Part shown: in pieces, positions 30,701 through 42,484 of the stretch
Numbering within the stretch: the first letter of the stretch is position 1
Layout of the letters: each line of letters starts with the position of its first letter
NCBI GenBank assembly: GCA_009733775.1
Contig: WOGZ01000017.1
Coordinates: 1-64,000 of the forward strand
Length of the DNA stretch: 64,000 bases
From: Alectoria sarmentosa
Taxonomy: Eukaryota; Ascomycota; Lecanoromycetes; Lecanorales; Parmeliaceae
Direction: 5' to 3'
Translations under genes and position numbers: made by a program
The notes under the pieces: generated by a model
What the model saw: only the letters and a program-made list of their open reading frames with translations
What the model was told of the DNA's origin: nothing
The model's database searches: none

Positions 30701-33700
30701 TCATCTCTTTCCTTTCCTGCCTACATCATCTCCCCACTGCACCCTTCCCTGACTTACAGCTGGTGAATCTGCAAATCTGATACCGGGGGGCCTCCTAGCC
30801 TCAGTGGGACTCGGTTCAGGCATCGGCGTATGTCCCTCAGCCGGTCTTCTCTCCCCACCATCATCTTCACTATCACTGCTGTCTTGACGCTCCCCTTCGT
30901 CGCCCTCGCCTAAAGCTGCTAGTCGTCTTCTTCGTTCAGCTGCCGTCTCGCCTTGTGCTTCCTGTGGCTTAGATGCACTAGCGGTCGACATCAGGTCACT
31001 CGTATGTGGTGGGACGCGCTCCGTTCCATCGTCATCGGAATCTTTGCGTGCGAGGGCAAGGCGCCGACGTCGCTGGGCCGCAGTTTCTTCTCCTCCGTAC
31101 TTCTGTATACTCTCCGAGACTGCATGGAAGGGTATGTCTTGATTTTTCGAATCAACCAAGGTCAGACCATCCGGGCCTCTTGGTCTGTCTTCTGTAGTAC
31201 TGAATCTTCTGACCACAGGCATTCCTTCGTCTGGCTGGCCTCCTTCATGAACGGGCGACATGATAGGTCGCCCAGCCGTGCGCTTGGAATTTGAACGTGG
31301 TCTCGCCGAAGAGCGAGTCTCTCCAAATTCCTCTTCTGCTCCAGCCCGAACTTCTTGCTTGACGTCTTCAGGGATGTCGCTTTCCTCGACGGCTCGCACT
31401 CGAGCTTTAGGATCCATGGCTTGAATTTGCTTGATGAAATCCGCCTTGCTCAAGCGACGGGTATCAGTACCGAGAGTGAAGCGAATGCGTTCGTCATCTG
31501 GGTCCACAGCTGGCTGCTTTCGACCTTTTCTTCCTTGACCACTCGCCTCCGCTGCTGACTCATCCTGAGGTGCTTCTTCGGCCTTTCCTCCTATGCCTAC
31601 CCATGTACCGGCACGCTTCAACATTGGCTTTGCATTGAAATGGCCAGCGCCATCCTGCACACCTCCTCGGACACCACCCCGCTGTTTTGGCTGATGCGGG
31701 AGATCGTACTTCTTAATAACCTCACCATCTTCATCCTCGACAATGATGGTATTGCCAAATTGATAGGCGTGAGCTGGGCCTCGTTTGTGCTCCGGGGCCT
31801 TGTGCTTGGGCTTTTGGTCGGGTGAACCAGTGGCCTCCTTTTCCTTTTCCTTTCCCCTCCATCCATCCCATCCGTCTCCTAACTTCTTCAGGAGCCTCTT
31901 TGATGTCTCGCCGGGATGTCCAGCCCCTGCAGAGAAAGTCTTTTCTAACTCCTCGCCTTCTGTTTTGCTTTCATGTTGGTGGAATTTACCCTTGGCGTGC
32001 TCACCACTCGTTTCCTTCCGCAAGCCTGACTCATCATCGAGAATGTGCTGCCTCTTTTGGTTATCGGATTCTCCTTTGACGTTGTGCGTGGCTAGGATCT
32101 CTCCTTCCTCATCTTCAACAATCAAGTCATTACCCTCTTCGTATGCTTCAACCTCTGGTTCATTGATCTTTCTAGGGCCACTTCTCGCTTCCTTCTCCTC
32201 GCGCTTCTCCTGAGCGTCTTCCATCTCGAGCTGGTCAGGAGGTTCATCACTTTGTCTGCTACCGGATGGGCTACCCTTCTCATTGAGGGTATCAGACACG
32301 CTCTCACTGGGGCTTGTAATTCCTGTTCTCCGTTGTGGCGCAATTGCAGACTGACTGATTGGGCCACCAGGTCCCATTCCAGATTCCCATCTTGACTTCC
32401 TTCGGATTGGTCGAGGCTTTTCAATTGGGCTTTCGTCTTCTTTTTGTCGACGCAAGAAGTTGCCAGGAACTCCGATCGGTGGTAATGTCCCCGGTGCATA
32501 CTCTGGAAGTTTTTCGTTCGAAGAGTCCTCACTTGCCATGTCGTCTTTGTTCTTTGACATCGAGGCCTTGGAGGTAGACTGAATTCTTGGAAGTCTATTC
32601 ATCCATGATGGACCATCTTCATTGGCTTGGGTGTAGGACATTGTGAGCGTCAAAGTGTTAATACGCTTTCCAAGAGTGAAAACGGCAATTGATGATCCAT
32701 GAACGAGAATTGAAGTTATGACCAAGAACGTAGTAAGAGGCCAGATGATTTGGACAACGAGATAGTTCTCGGTATGAGGATTTGTTGGCAGAACGTCCAG
32801 AGGCGTAGTGGTATCGGTCTCTAATTCTGCCCTTGCTAGAATTGCTGCAAAGATGGCACCGACGCCAATTGGACCAAAGTGACCTGCAAATAATGCTTCT
32901 CTCCAAGTCTTAATGTCCGGAATCAGGGGCTTGAGCGCCAGCATGATGGGAATACGGCGGAAGAAGACGACGAAGATGGCAATGACAACAAGTCTCCAAG
33001 GCGTCAGGCCGATTTGCGGTGCGTTGTATTGTTGCCATGGTATGATAGAGCCCAGATAGACAAAGTATGCCAGATTTAGCAACAAATCAATGACGTTAGA
33101 TACGTGTGATTCTTCAGTCTTCTCGGTAAACCATCCATCGTTACTGAATCCGACTCCAGCGGCAAAGCCAACTAGGAGATCATCGGTGCCAAGTGTAGCT
33201 CCAGTACCGGCACAGAACAGAGCCAGGACGAAATAGAACACCAAAAAGCTTTCTCTGTCAATTAATCCTCTTCTGTCCGCCCATTTGATCATGTGGCGAC
33301 CAATGTAGCCGATGAGAACTCCGTATGTGGCACCGAAGACGCACTCGTACAAGATGGTCTCGCAAAACCAATGATATGCAACTTCATTAGCATTTGGGCG
33401 GTAGTGAATCAAGTAGAATGAGAGATAGATGAACGGAAATGCCATGCCATCGTTACATCCCGACTCAGCAGATAGTAGATCCCGAAGATGCTTGGGCACT
33501 CGCTTAGCAAATTTGCCCTTTCCAACAACGGACGAGGCTAAGACAGGGTCAGTGGCTGTGACGCAAGCAGCACACATGAGACTTTCCAGCCAGCTCAGCG
33601 GCGTGATCATCCACCAGATGACGAGGCTTGTGATAAGCCATCCGAATGTCATTACAGGTACTAGCAAAAATACCACAGATCTCCAATGCCTCTCCATGTA

Positions 33701-33979
33701 CGCCTTTGGCAACTCAACACCAACGGCGAAGCATTGGACGACGAGAACGACACGCGAGCACTCCAGAGTAATCTGATCCGTGTTTCCCCATGTAAGCGGA
33801 TTGAACAGATTTGCGGCGTGAGGTCCGAATATGACACCACATATTGTTGCCACGGTAGCTTCTCCTATGTACAGTTTTTCTTTCACGAACAACGAGACCA
33901 GCATGAAGAGGCTGGTAAAGCCTCCTATGATCAGGTACGCCCAATGCGGCTTGTTGACGGTCAGTTGTTCCCAGACCAT
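30701..33979 (-). CDS. NHA1: Plasma-membrane Na+(K+)/H+ antiporter
   Basis: One uninterrupted exon, 1092 aa, ATG at 33979. About twelve membrane helices fill residues 1-430 (for example VVLVVQCFAVGVELP, AACVTATDPVLASSVV at about 138-152, and SAESGCNDGMAFPF at about 170-183). The ATDP and ND-G motifs are the ion-binding residues of the CPA1/Nha1 group. The long cytosolic tail is hydrophilic and contains two copies of a motif, EGNDLIVEDEEGEILATHNV and FGNTIIVEDEDGEVIKKYDL, the hallmark of the NHA1 C-terminal domain. Near the end a second doublet is AAQRRRRLALA and AAERRRRLAAL. The protein exports Na+/K+ at the cell surface for salt and pH tolerance. Absence of introns is normal for part of this family. 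Confidence 0.95.
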   Translation of the reverse strand: MVWEQLTVNKPHWAYLIIGGFTSLFMLVSLFVKEKLYIGEATVATICGVIFGPHAANLFNPLTWGNTDQITLECSRVVLVVQCFAVGVELPKAYMERHWRSVVFLLVPVMTFGWLITSLVIWWMITPLSWLESLMCAACVTATDPVLASSVVGKGKFAKRVPKHLRDLLSAESGCNDGMAFPFIYLSFYLIHYRPNANEVAYHWFCETILYECVFGATYGVLIGYIGRHMIKWADRRGLIDRESFLVFYFVLALFCAGTGATLGTDDLLVGFAAGVGFSNDGWFTEKTEESHVSNVIDLLLNLAYFVYLGSIIPWQQYNAPQIGLTPWRLVVIAIFVVFFRRIPIMLALKPLIPDIKTWREALFAGHFGPIGVGAIFAAILARAELETDTTTPLDVLPTNPHTENYLVVQIIWPLTTFLVITSILVHGSSIAVFTLGKRINTLTLTMSYTQANEDGPSWMNRLPRIQSTSKASMSKNKDDMASEDSSNEKLPEYAPGTLPPIGVPGNFLRRQKEDESPIEKPRPIRRKSRWESGMGPGGPISQSAIAPQRRTGITSPSESVSDTLNEKGSPSGSRQSDEPPDQLEMEDAQEKREEKEARSGPRKINEPEVEAYEEGNDLIVEDEEGEILATHNVKGESDNQKRQHILDDESGLRKETSGEHAKGKFHQHESKTEGEELEKTFSAGAGHPGETSKRLLKKLGDGWDGWRGKEKEKEATGSPDQKPKHKAPEHKRGPAHAYQFGNTIIVEDEDGEVIKKYDLPHQPKQRGGVRGGVQDGAGHFNAKPMLKRAGTWVGIGGKAEEAPQDESAAEASGQGRKGRKQPAVDPDDERIRFTLGTDTRRLSKADFIKQIQAMDPKARVRAVEESDIPEDVKQEVRAGAEEEFGETRSSARPRSNSKRTAGRPIMSPVHEGGQPDEGMPVVRRFSTTEDRPRGPDGLTLVDSKNQDIPFHAVSESIQKYGGEETAAQRRRRLALARKDSDDDGTERVPPHTSDLMSTASASKPQEAQGETAAERRRRLAALGEGDEGERQDSSDSEDDGGERRPAEGHTPMPEPSPTEARRPPGIRFADSPAVSQGRVQWGDDVGRKGKR

Positions 33980-35788
33980 ATTTGCTTCCTGATCTTACGA
34001 TCTGATCTTTAGGTATTCCACGTTCCGAGCAGATCCTTCTCTCTCCGAAAGTCTTCTGTTTTGGGTGACGCTCTTGCTCTTCTTCGAGACAGTATGATCC
34101 CGCTAATATCTACCCCTCGCGAATTCTACTCGTGCTGAGCGTGGAAGTTGAAGGTAGACGTGACGAGTTGCCTTTCAATGATTTTCCGTCTGTACGACAG
34201 GACCGCAAAGGCGTGATGGTACCGCTGCTCAATTGGAGTCGAAAGGATCCTGCTTGGATATAATGAGAGGAAGTTGGGCCAAGAATTCAACATTCATCCA
34301 GTGGCGGAAGAAGTAGGGACAGTGTGGGGGTTCGGTGACTTCTCCGGTGACATCCAAACGCACTGAAGAGTCTCCTTCCTCAACGTTGGGGAAGATGTGG
34401 GAGACAAACTCGTAGGCATTTGGGTCAGAATGGTCCCCCAGTCAGTACTTATGTCAATCAAACATGTAGCTGTTGCAAGATGGGTGGGATTATAGGGGAA
34501 AGTGGGAAGTGATATTAAACCATTAAAAACTATTTATTTTTGCCAAGAGCGCGGCGTCGGATTTTACGAGTGTGCCAAGCCGCTAAGATAAGGTTTGCTC
34601 TGTGATGCCAACAGATGCAGTCTTCGAGATGGAGATATTGAAAATTTGTCCGGAATACCGCCTGCGATCGTTGAAAATTGATTTGCTACAGCTCAAAGGC
34701 CAACACGTGTCCAAGACATTTATCGTCTCTCATCTCCCCGGCCCCCATGTGACTCTCTCTGCTTCTTGGCCGTGAGGATGTGAATTGCAAATGCCGTGTG
34801 ACGAGATAACGCTCGGCAGAATTGCCATGTACGTACTGAAGGACTGACTACGTGTACGAAATATTTCCAAGAGAATTAGAGCCTCATATGTCTTTGCCCC
34901 AAAGTACCGACGAGCCTTGGCGGCAAGGCTGTGTGATAATACAAGCGAGACACCAGCTTGCCCCACAGATCGCGCTTTTGGTGAATTGGGAGCTGATTAG
35001 GATCAATATGCTCATGTGGAGGTTGTCTCAGGAAAAGAGGACTTTGGTACATCGGATCGAAAGCTATGTAACGCGCTAGTCCCAAGCAATGTTGCGCAAA
35101 GGGAAGTGCTACACTCTCTCGCCCCCTAGTTTTTTTCCTTGGCCATGAGACTGTGAACAGTGCGGACTGTGCAAGGAGAGTGTGCTTGGCCCTATGTATC
35201 CCACCTTTGCGGAGAGCGTTGTGGGCGCTGAAAAGGTATGCACAATGGACCAAGACCTCCGAAGTGCGGACATTTGAGGCAATTAGAGCGTCAGATGCTT
35301 CTCGTTAGATACATGTATAGTTGGTCTCAATGCAGTGTGCTAGTAGGCGTTTTCTCGTGACGTTTTGGTGGAGATTGTGGAGGTCACTCGAAAATCAATG
35401 TGCTCATGTGGTGGATACTCTTCGAAATGGGAGGGAGGAACCAAGCCTCAATTATATATAGTCTAGGGTATTTGGAAGAAGGAAAGAAAGGCTGCTTTAT
35501 ACAGAGATAGACAAAGAACCTCCAAAGGCGCAACCAAAGTACAGAAACCAGACCTCAAGTGTCAATGCCAAACGACATACTGCAGCGGACCATGAGCTAG
35601 TCGTCCAGACATAGGGATGGAAAGGGTATCCTCGCTTGACCGCATTCCCATCGCTCGCTCCCATACCGTACAATCGCTGGCCCAAGCAGCCATCCAAAAC
35701 TCCAATTCCAAAAGCTCGATAAGGCGCGACTCGTAGAGCGCTTCACTCAAAATCTCATGTAGTAAAACACACTTAGTAAATCATCCAA
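33980..35788. other. Intergenic upstream of NHA1
   Basis: A 1.8-kb interval between two minus-strand genes, containing the NHA1 promoter and the 3' end of the kinase gene. Frames present show no conserved features. I see no RNA gene or repeat. Confidence 0.5.
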
Positions 35789-37831
35789 TCAAAGCTTCCA
35801 ATCCTCCTTCAGCTCTTCAAGCATTTCTTGACACCCATCAAGCCACCTGCTCTTAAGAACATGTGCAATCGTCCAGCGACGCTCGCTCTCCATCTCGAGG
35901 CACCCACTCATAAGCTCCAAGACTTCTTCCTCATACCCGATAACTCCAGCAGCGGTCTCCAACGCTGACATATCCCATTCGCCAGCAAGGATCATCATCT
36001 GCACTCGCGGCTGGAATATGTGCTGAAAGGGTAGATCGCCCACCAGGAGTGCGTACATTACGACCCCGTAAGCCCACATGTCAACCACTGAGCTCAGGAA
36101 GCCAGCAGGGCTCATGATGAGTTCCGGCGAAGCATATTGTAGACTTCCTGCAATCGATGTACTGGTCTCGGAGGGGCCAATGTTCTTAGGGACTGGACGG
36201 TCTGTTGCTCTCTCGTAAGGTTCTGGCGATTCCGTTCTGGTGTCGCTTGTGACAAATTCAGCAAGACCAAAGTCGCAGAGCAGTACATTCCCTCCGTCTC
36301 TGGCGGCATCGGGGTCAGATACGTCGACCAGGCAGTTCTCCAGCTTGATATCACGATGGACCACTCGAACGTCTTCGTGCAGGTACCTTATGGCAGAGGC
36401 GAGCTGGTAGGCATACCGTCGCGCAAGATCTCGACTTATCCCACGCCGATTTGCCCGGACCAGATCAAACAGCGTTCCACCAGTGTTGAGCTTCGTGAAG
36501 CAGAATGTAGCAAAGTCGGTCACGTAAACTTCAATGAGTGGCAATATGTTGCGGTGGCCCAAGCACCGCCATAGGGAGACTTCATGCTCAAATTCTGCCT
36601 GTAGCTGCTCATTCTCCAGCTCTTCTTTACCAGCCACCTGCTTGCGGACGATCTTGACAGCCCGGCATATCTTCTCAAATCCCTCCAGTGTATACGCCTC
36701 TTTGACTGTGCTAAAGCCTCCGAAGCCGACTTGCTTCCCAATGACGTATTCGCCCAGTTCTTGCCCTTCGCTGTCTGGTTCCGGAGGGGCCTCTTCGCGA
36801 GCATATCTGGAGAGGAAAGCTGTTGCCGGGGACATGGAAGAGGATGTGGATCGACGTGAGCCTCGAGACTGCCGTTGCGCCGCTCGCATGCTCATTTTCC
36901 TCTCGATTGAATAGCTCTTAGACCTTGATGCAGAGCGCTGCTGCCGTGGTTTTGGCCATGCACTCGATTCTTCGTAAGAAACGGAGAACGGGAAAGGGCC
37001 GTGAGAGGAGAGCGGAGAGATGAGGATATCCATATTGTCGGTGGGTGTGTGTGCCTCAGAGCCCACTGACGAAAGCGTCGACTCGGAAGTCAAGGAGGCG
37101 CCTCGCTCAGGAAGGTTGGCTTGCTCTTGTTCCTGTGCGAGGCTATTGGCGGTAGACTGTAGCAACGGCCACCGTGAACCGTTCTCTGGAGATTCAGCTT
37201 TATTCTGGGCTTGATTCTGCCGCGATTTCGAATCCAGAAGCTCACCAGTCCCCAGGTCGTAATTTCTGCAGTCGCCTTCGCTGTGGGATCGATACAGAGG
37301 CGACCTCACTGGATCCTTTTCAAATTCCAACAGGGTTGAGCGACTCCTGGCTCTCGTGTCAATAGCCAATTTCGGCAAAGGCTGTTCCAAAGGCTGTTCA
37401 TGACCAGACTCCAGTGTGACCTTGGGATTGAAGCTGATAGACGGCCTTCGGTTCCTCATGAACGTCTCCACAGCATAGAGCTCCTGGTATCGTGACTCAG
37501 GCTCAGGCTCCCAGCTCTTATCTGTAGACCGCTCTGTACCGCCTCCAACCGAGGCTACGGGGACGTCGATAGGCCGTGTAGTTGCATAACCCACGTCTTG
37601 GACGCGAGCAAGCCATTGCAAATCGGAGTCTGAAGCTCTGCTCGGGTGATGAGATACCCTACGTGTATCAAGGGGCCCGGTCTTGTCCGTGTCAGCCTCA
37701 TCTGCCCAGGTCTGTCTGCCATCTGTTTCGTTATCGCGGCTGCGCGTGGTGGTATCATCGGGAGATGTGGGGGATAAGTTGCCAGAGGAAGTCCTCAGCC
37801 GTACAAATCCAGCGTGCAAGTCATGGGCCAT
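35789..37831 (-). CDS. Serine/threonine protein kinase with long N-terminal extension
   Basis: Single exon from ATG 37831, 680 aa. The first half (to about residue 350) is Ser/Arg/Pro-rich and disordered. The kinase domain occupies roughly 360-670: glycine loop VGFGGFSTV, catalytic Lys in CRAVKIVRK, VVHRDIKLENCLV with the HRD Asp, CDFGLAEF (DFG), YASPELI in place of APE, then a C-lobe with DMWAYGVVMYALLVGDLPF. All catalytic residues are present, so an active kinase is likely. It resembles CAMK-like fungal kinases, but I cannot place it in a named subfamily. The frame stays open upstream to about 37933 and ends at TAG, which could be a splice acceptor (GATAG), so a 5' exon may be missing and the true start may be farther upstream. 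Confidence 0.85.
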   Translation of the reverse strand: MAHDLHAGFVRLRTSSGNLSPTSPDDTTTRSRDNETDGRQTWADEADTDKTGPLDTRRVSHHPSRASDSDLQWLARVQDVGYATTRPIDVPVASVGGGTERSTDKSWEPEPESRYQELYAVETFMRNRRPSISFNPKVTLESGHEQPLEQPLPKLAIDTRARSRSTLLEFEKDPVRSPLYRSHSEGDCRNYDLGTGELLDSKSRQNQAQNKAESPENGSRWPLLQSTANSLAQEQEQANLPERGASLTSESTLSSVGSEAHTPTDNMDILISPLSSHGPFPFSVSYEESSAWPKPRQQRSASRSKSYSIERKMSMRAAQRQSRGSRRSTSSSMSPATAFLSRYAREEAPPEPDSEGQELGEYVIGKQVGFGGFSTVKEAYTLEGFEKICRAVKIVRKQVAGKEELENEQLQAEFEHEVSLWRCLGHRNILPLIEVYVTDFATFCFTKLNTGGTLFDLVRANRRGISRDLARRYAYQLASAIRYLHEDVRVVHRDIKLENCLVDVSDPDAARDGGNVLLCDFGLAEFVTSDTRTESPEPYERATDRPVPKNIGPSETSTSIAGSLQYASPELIMSPAGFLSSVVDMWAYGVVMYALLVGDLPFQHIFQPRVQMMILAGEWDMSALETAAGVIGYEEEVLELMSGCLEMESERRWTIAHVLKSRWLDGCQEMLEELKEDWKL

Positions 37832-38827
37832 TCCCCGAGCCCTTAATCCACTATCTCGCTCACCCCGCGCAGTATGCGCGAGGCTAAATGTAGATGCAGC
37901 TGCAGCACTCTCGCGCGCCTGTCGCAATCGTTGCTATCTGGGGAAAGTCTGGAGACGAGGAATCTGGAGGTGGCAGTGCTGCGCCAGATATAGTCCCAGT
38001 ATAGACTATAAAGAGAGTCCAATGGGGTATTCTGGACCGTTCCTAGATTGTCCGAAAAGTGCGCTTGAGTGCTGCGACTGTTCCGACAAGTCGTGGGCTA
38101 TGTATGGGGGATCCTCGTCTTTTCTTCCGAAGCAGCCCCGTTGTTGAGGTCGAGGACGGCGACGTAGGCTCGACTGGACAAGGGGGGGAAAAGATTGAGG
38201 AAGGGCCGGGCAAAGCTGTGATGGATTTTTGTGGAGAAGGAAGGGGAGGCTTTGTTCTTTTAGCTGCTGACGGGGAACTCCCCCCACCTGCAGAGTGACG
38301 AATCTCTTGCGCCCCGGGCAATGTCTCGCAGCGCAAGTTTCAGGCCGCAGGATCTTAGGTAAGTAAGGGACCAAAAGTGAGTGGAAGAGGAGTGAAGGAG
38401 TGATTACTTAATGAGATGTGGTGATGATTTTTGACAATCAAAATTTACAAACCAAAAATGTCATGTCACCCACAAAGTATGTTGTATGTCAAAGTGCCGC
38501 CAGCCATTGACGGGCACACTTTTGGTGCCGAAATCGGCAGGCTGCAGTTGCCAGTTGCCAGTTGCCAGTTGCCACCCCCAGATTCCCTTATTATTAAGTA
38601 CAGTACTCCAGACTTTTCTTTCAATTTTACTTCACACGATGTGTCATCTTCGTAAAGTCAATTGACGGTAAAGTAAAGTATGGTGGGATGTTTAAATATG
38701 TAAATTCATAAATTCAAATTGAGTGGCTAGGGTATTCTTGTAACAGCACAGCGTCACCCTCCCCTCAGATCAAAACGCCTTGCAGTGCCCTGCTCAAAAC
38801 GCCAATCCGAGCATGCAGCACCAGTCC
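37832..38827. other. Intergenic between kinase and MGM1
   Basis: Kinase promoter and 3' side of MGM1. It contains a fourfold 7-bp repeat (AGTTGCC) at 38546-38573. A possible 5' exon of the kinase may lie here. Confidence 0.5.
38546..38573. repeat. Tandem AGTTGCC x4
   Basis: Four exact copies of AGTTGCC, 28 bp. Confidence 0.9.
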
Positions 38828-41668
38828 TCAGAACAGCCTCCAGCCCTTTTCTCCCTCATTCCCCTTCCCCTTCCCCTTTTTCGCCTCCTCCCTCCGACCC
38901 TCCCTCCCCTCCAGCATCCTTAGATTCTCCATCTTCCCCAATACCAGCTCCAACATTTCTTTCCTTTTCACCACATCCAAATGCCTCGCTATTCTCCCAT
39001 CTTCTCTTGCAAACCTCTCGACTTCCTCTCCTGACAGTCCCCTGCCCAGTTTCAGGTCCAATTCGCGCGGGAAATTATAGTAGAATTCGGATAAGAGTTC
39101 GACGTTAAGAAAGAGTACGGCAGTTGCGGTAAGTTTGTCAGCGATGACGTCGAGGAAAATCTCGGGACAATGGTACTTGTTGCTTTTGATGCTGCATTGT
39201 TTAGAGCGGATGGCGAGGAGGCGCATGGAGAGAATGGAGGCGCGGTCACGGAGGAAGACTGCTTCTCTGCCTGAAAAGTCGAGCCACTATTAGCTCGTTG
39301 TTATGCAAAGCGAAAAGGAGAGGAAGGGGACCTTACCTTTTGCAAGCAGAGCAGCACTAAACCCTCCTCCACCGCCTATGCCATCGCCCTCAAGCACCAC
39401 TTCGCCTTTTCGTACTCGGTCGATATACCCCATGACGTCTTTCATCTTTTTCTTGCCGCCAATAGAGGTCTCAACCGATTTTTCAGCTGCTTCGCATGCT
39501 TTGAGCTCTTTCTTGAGTACGTCAGACACGTTCTGGCGCCCTTTTGCCCACTCGGAGTCGTCAACTTCAATTTCATATTTATATGGTTTGATACAATTTT
39601 CAACCTGGTCACTGGTACTGTAGAATCTTTCATTCAAAATTCCAGAAGCTGCATCTGTGATGGCTTGACGGGCGAATGGGTGAGTGGAGAAAGTGGATGT
39701 ATTGATGAGTTGCTCGACTTCGGATTGGAGGGCGTTAGCAACATTGGTGGTGGCTAGTCTGCCGATGCCAAGCTTGGTGAGTGAGGAGGATGAGGCGTCG
39801 AGCTTTCGGTGCCAGTACAAATTTTCTGGGTCTGCCTTTGGCAAGTCGCCGAGAGGATCTGGCTCGATCAACGCAAGGGTCAGGTCAGTGACGGGCTTAT
39901 TCCAGTATCGCTGGGCGAGCACATCCAGCACTCGCTGGTCTAACTCTTCTTTGAGTAACTCTCGAACTTGAGGTCGACCGAAGGACTCTGCGAATTCTTT
40001 GAAGGAATGCTTAAAGGCATCCAAACTTTCTGCAAGATACGACTCCGCGCTCAACGGCCGGTCGTTGTATTGAACCTTGAATTCGTAAGTAGCCTCTTCC
40101 AATTCCTGGTGGATAGCATCGCTTGTGCCTTGTAGGCTAGCAGCCATTGTTTGCTCAAGCACATGCATCAGTTTCTTACGCAGAGTCGTGGTTCCTACGG
40201 CCAGCTCAGTCTCTGGGCCAAATTCGAGAGGATGAGCAGAGAAGTACGCGTTTTCGTTTTTGGTAATAGCGGTGGTGATATTACCACTTCCTCTCGAAAA
40301 CAATCCAGAGGTTTGTGGTACTTTGCTCACAACACCTACATAGCCAAGCCGCAGAGGGTATTTCCGGTCGCCCAAGATGCTGGCTCCTCTCATGGGCTCC
40401 ACTAGATCCATCTTCGTGACTACACCAATGGTCCTCTCGCCCCGAGGATCTACCCTCCTACTAGCACGAAGAGCAGTTGAATTTGCAAGATCAACATCTG
40501 CAGCTGATATAGCAAGGATGACATTCGGAGGCTGTATGTACTTATCACAGAGGTCTGCAATCTTCTGCTTCAGCTCTTGTGGTTGGTCGAGTCCAGATAC
40601 TTGGATGTACCCTGGCAGGTCGATCAACGACAGATCAGGGACATTGGGCGAGTAAATCGAAAGCTGGATGGGGTCGTCCGAGACGCAATCCGCGGCCGGA
40701 ACAGCAAGGTTGAGCTCCGTCAGCGTCCTCTGAATGCTTGAGAAGTCCGTAATCTTCCCCAATCCCAGTGCCGGGAATTCTCCGTACTCCGCCTGTGCAT
40801 CCGGCGTATTGACCAAAGTCAGCTCAATGGGTCTCCTGGTGATCATGTTCGATCCCTTGGGCAAAAACTCATGGCCCACAACCGCCTCGAGAACCGAACT
40901 TTTTCCAGACGATTGAGACCCAATGACCACAATCGATGGCAGGATGAGCGCGCTCTGCTGTCCAATGACCTGCAATATATTCCGAATCTCAATCATCTTC
41001 TTCGTCAACATCATCATCTGGTCGTCCCTGGCAGACTGCTCTCCCGTCCTCTCATCTTCCTCTGGGCTTTGTGTATAGCCGAACGCAGCACCTGTGCCTG
41101 CAACAGCCGCGGCCGCAGCTCTGCTCTGATTTGGTGGTGGTCCTCCGCCATTAGGTCCGCCCCCAGATGATGAAGATGAGCCCTCCCCGCCCTCGTATAT
41201 CTGCCGCATCCATTCAGGCAACTGAATCTTCTCCTTCGTCCGATCCCAGCCATTCTTCGTCTGTTCCACCACGTCTTTGGCTCCTCCAAAGAGACCGTCC
41301 GCCGTCCCCGTTGCCCAATCTTTACCCTTGCCCAGAACGTCCCTTGCGTAGTTCCCAGCCTGCGTAGCTTGATACTGCAAATAAGCCAGCCCGCCAATCA
41401 TGGCAGCCCCAAACATGGCCGGTATCCGCACAAGCTTCAAAGCCAGCTGCGGCAGCACACGAGCGAAGCTGGCATTCCGCACGGTGGGCAGATTGTGCAC
41501 CGCATACGCTCCCCATGGCCATCCCCTCCTCCTTCCATACCTAGTCGGCCCTGGAGCCCGGGTAAGGTATGAGTGTAGTCTTCCAGCATTGGAGTAAATG
41601 TAGCGGCGGGCGAGGTTGATGCGAAGGGCAGGGCGCACGAGGCGCGCTGCAAGGCGAGGGGCACTCAT
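38828..41668 (-). CDS. MGM1: Mitochondrial dynamin-like GTPase Mgm1
   Basis: Exons 41668-39337 and 39270-38828 (intron 66 bp) give 924 aa. The first about 80 residues are Arg-rich, a mitochondrial presequence, followed by an inner-membrane segment at about 83-99 (PAMFGAAMIGGLAYLQY). An Ala/Gly-rich stretch at about 184-198 (AAAAAVAGTGAAFGY) is where the rhomboid protease Pcp1 cuts in yeast. The GTPase domain begins with the P-loop GSQSSGKSS at 250-258, followed by DLPG and TKMD motifs. The middle and GED-like C-terminal helices complete the dynamin fold. Mgm1 drives inner-membrane fusion and cristae shape together with its uncleaved form. Length matches the family. Confidence 0.95.
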
Positions 41669-42484
41669 CGTTTTGTGAGGCTATGGCACGCAGTGGGTCC
41701 GCTGGTGAATTCGTAGGCAGGTCATGGCTTCCGATCAATAGCAAGTTATGGGACGTCGAGGCTCCCCCTCGGACGCTGAGAACCTGAGAAAGAAATCCCA
41801 CTTAGCCCTATAAGTCTTGGCACTATTGGCTCACAATTTTAAAAGTCTAATCGTGCTGGGGCGAGAGTGCGAGGTATGTAACATTCAAGAGGCAGCTACA
41901 GAGGTCATTCATACAGCTGTTCAAATCCGTTCAGATCTTGATCCAGAAACACAAGGTTACTTTCCAATGTCAAGACCCAGAATATCTAGATTGCTCAGAA
42001 TAGGAACAATATCGATGCTGTAAGCATGATCAGAATTGCATTTCCTTTCGATTCTAATGATAGTACATGAATCTCGTTCTTTGAATTCAGTCTACGAAAA
42101 GTAAGATACATGAGGGTATTGAGGTAAACGAATCTGAGCCCAACATTACACGAAGGAGATTCGTCACTCATCCAAGCCGCGGTATGATGAAGTTTCCTCC
42201 TGCAGAAATAAAAGCTTTTCTTCTAGAACCCATCGACGCCTCAGATCGACTTGATGTCAAAACAATATGAACTATTAAAGTGGCAATGAAAGCATATGCA
42301 AGCCATGAGAGCTGGACTTGGTGTATTCAAGACCTGATGAAGTAAATTCCGACACTCCCACAGTGGTAAGAAGAATTGTGACGGCATAGAGCGTTCTTGA
42401 AGGAACTTGAAAGAAAGGAAGCGTATCACAAGGAGTCATAGGGTTGTACTGTCGCGTCGTGTCGCGTCGGAATATTGTAAAAGA
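41669..42484. other. Intergenic between MGM1 and PUB1-type gene
   Basis: MGM1 promoter plus the 3' UTR of the RNA-binding protein gene. No additional gene or repeat seen. Confidence 0.55.
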
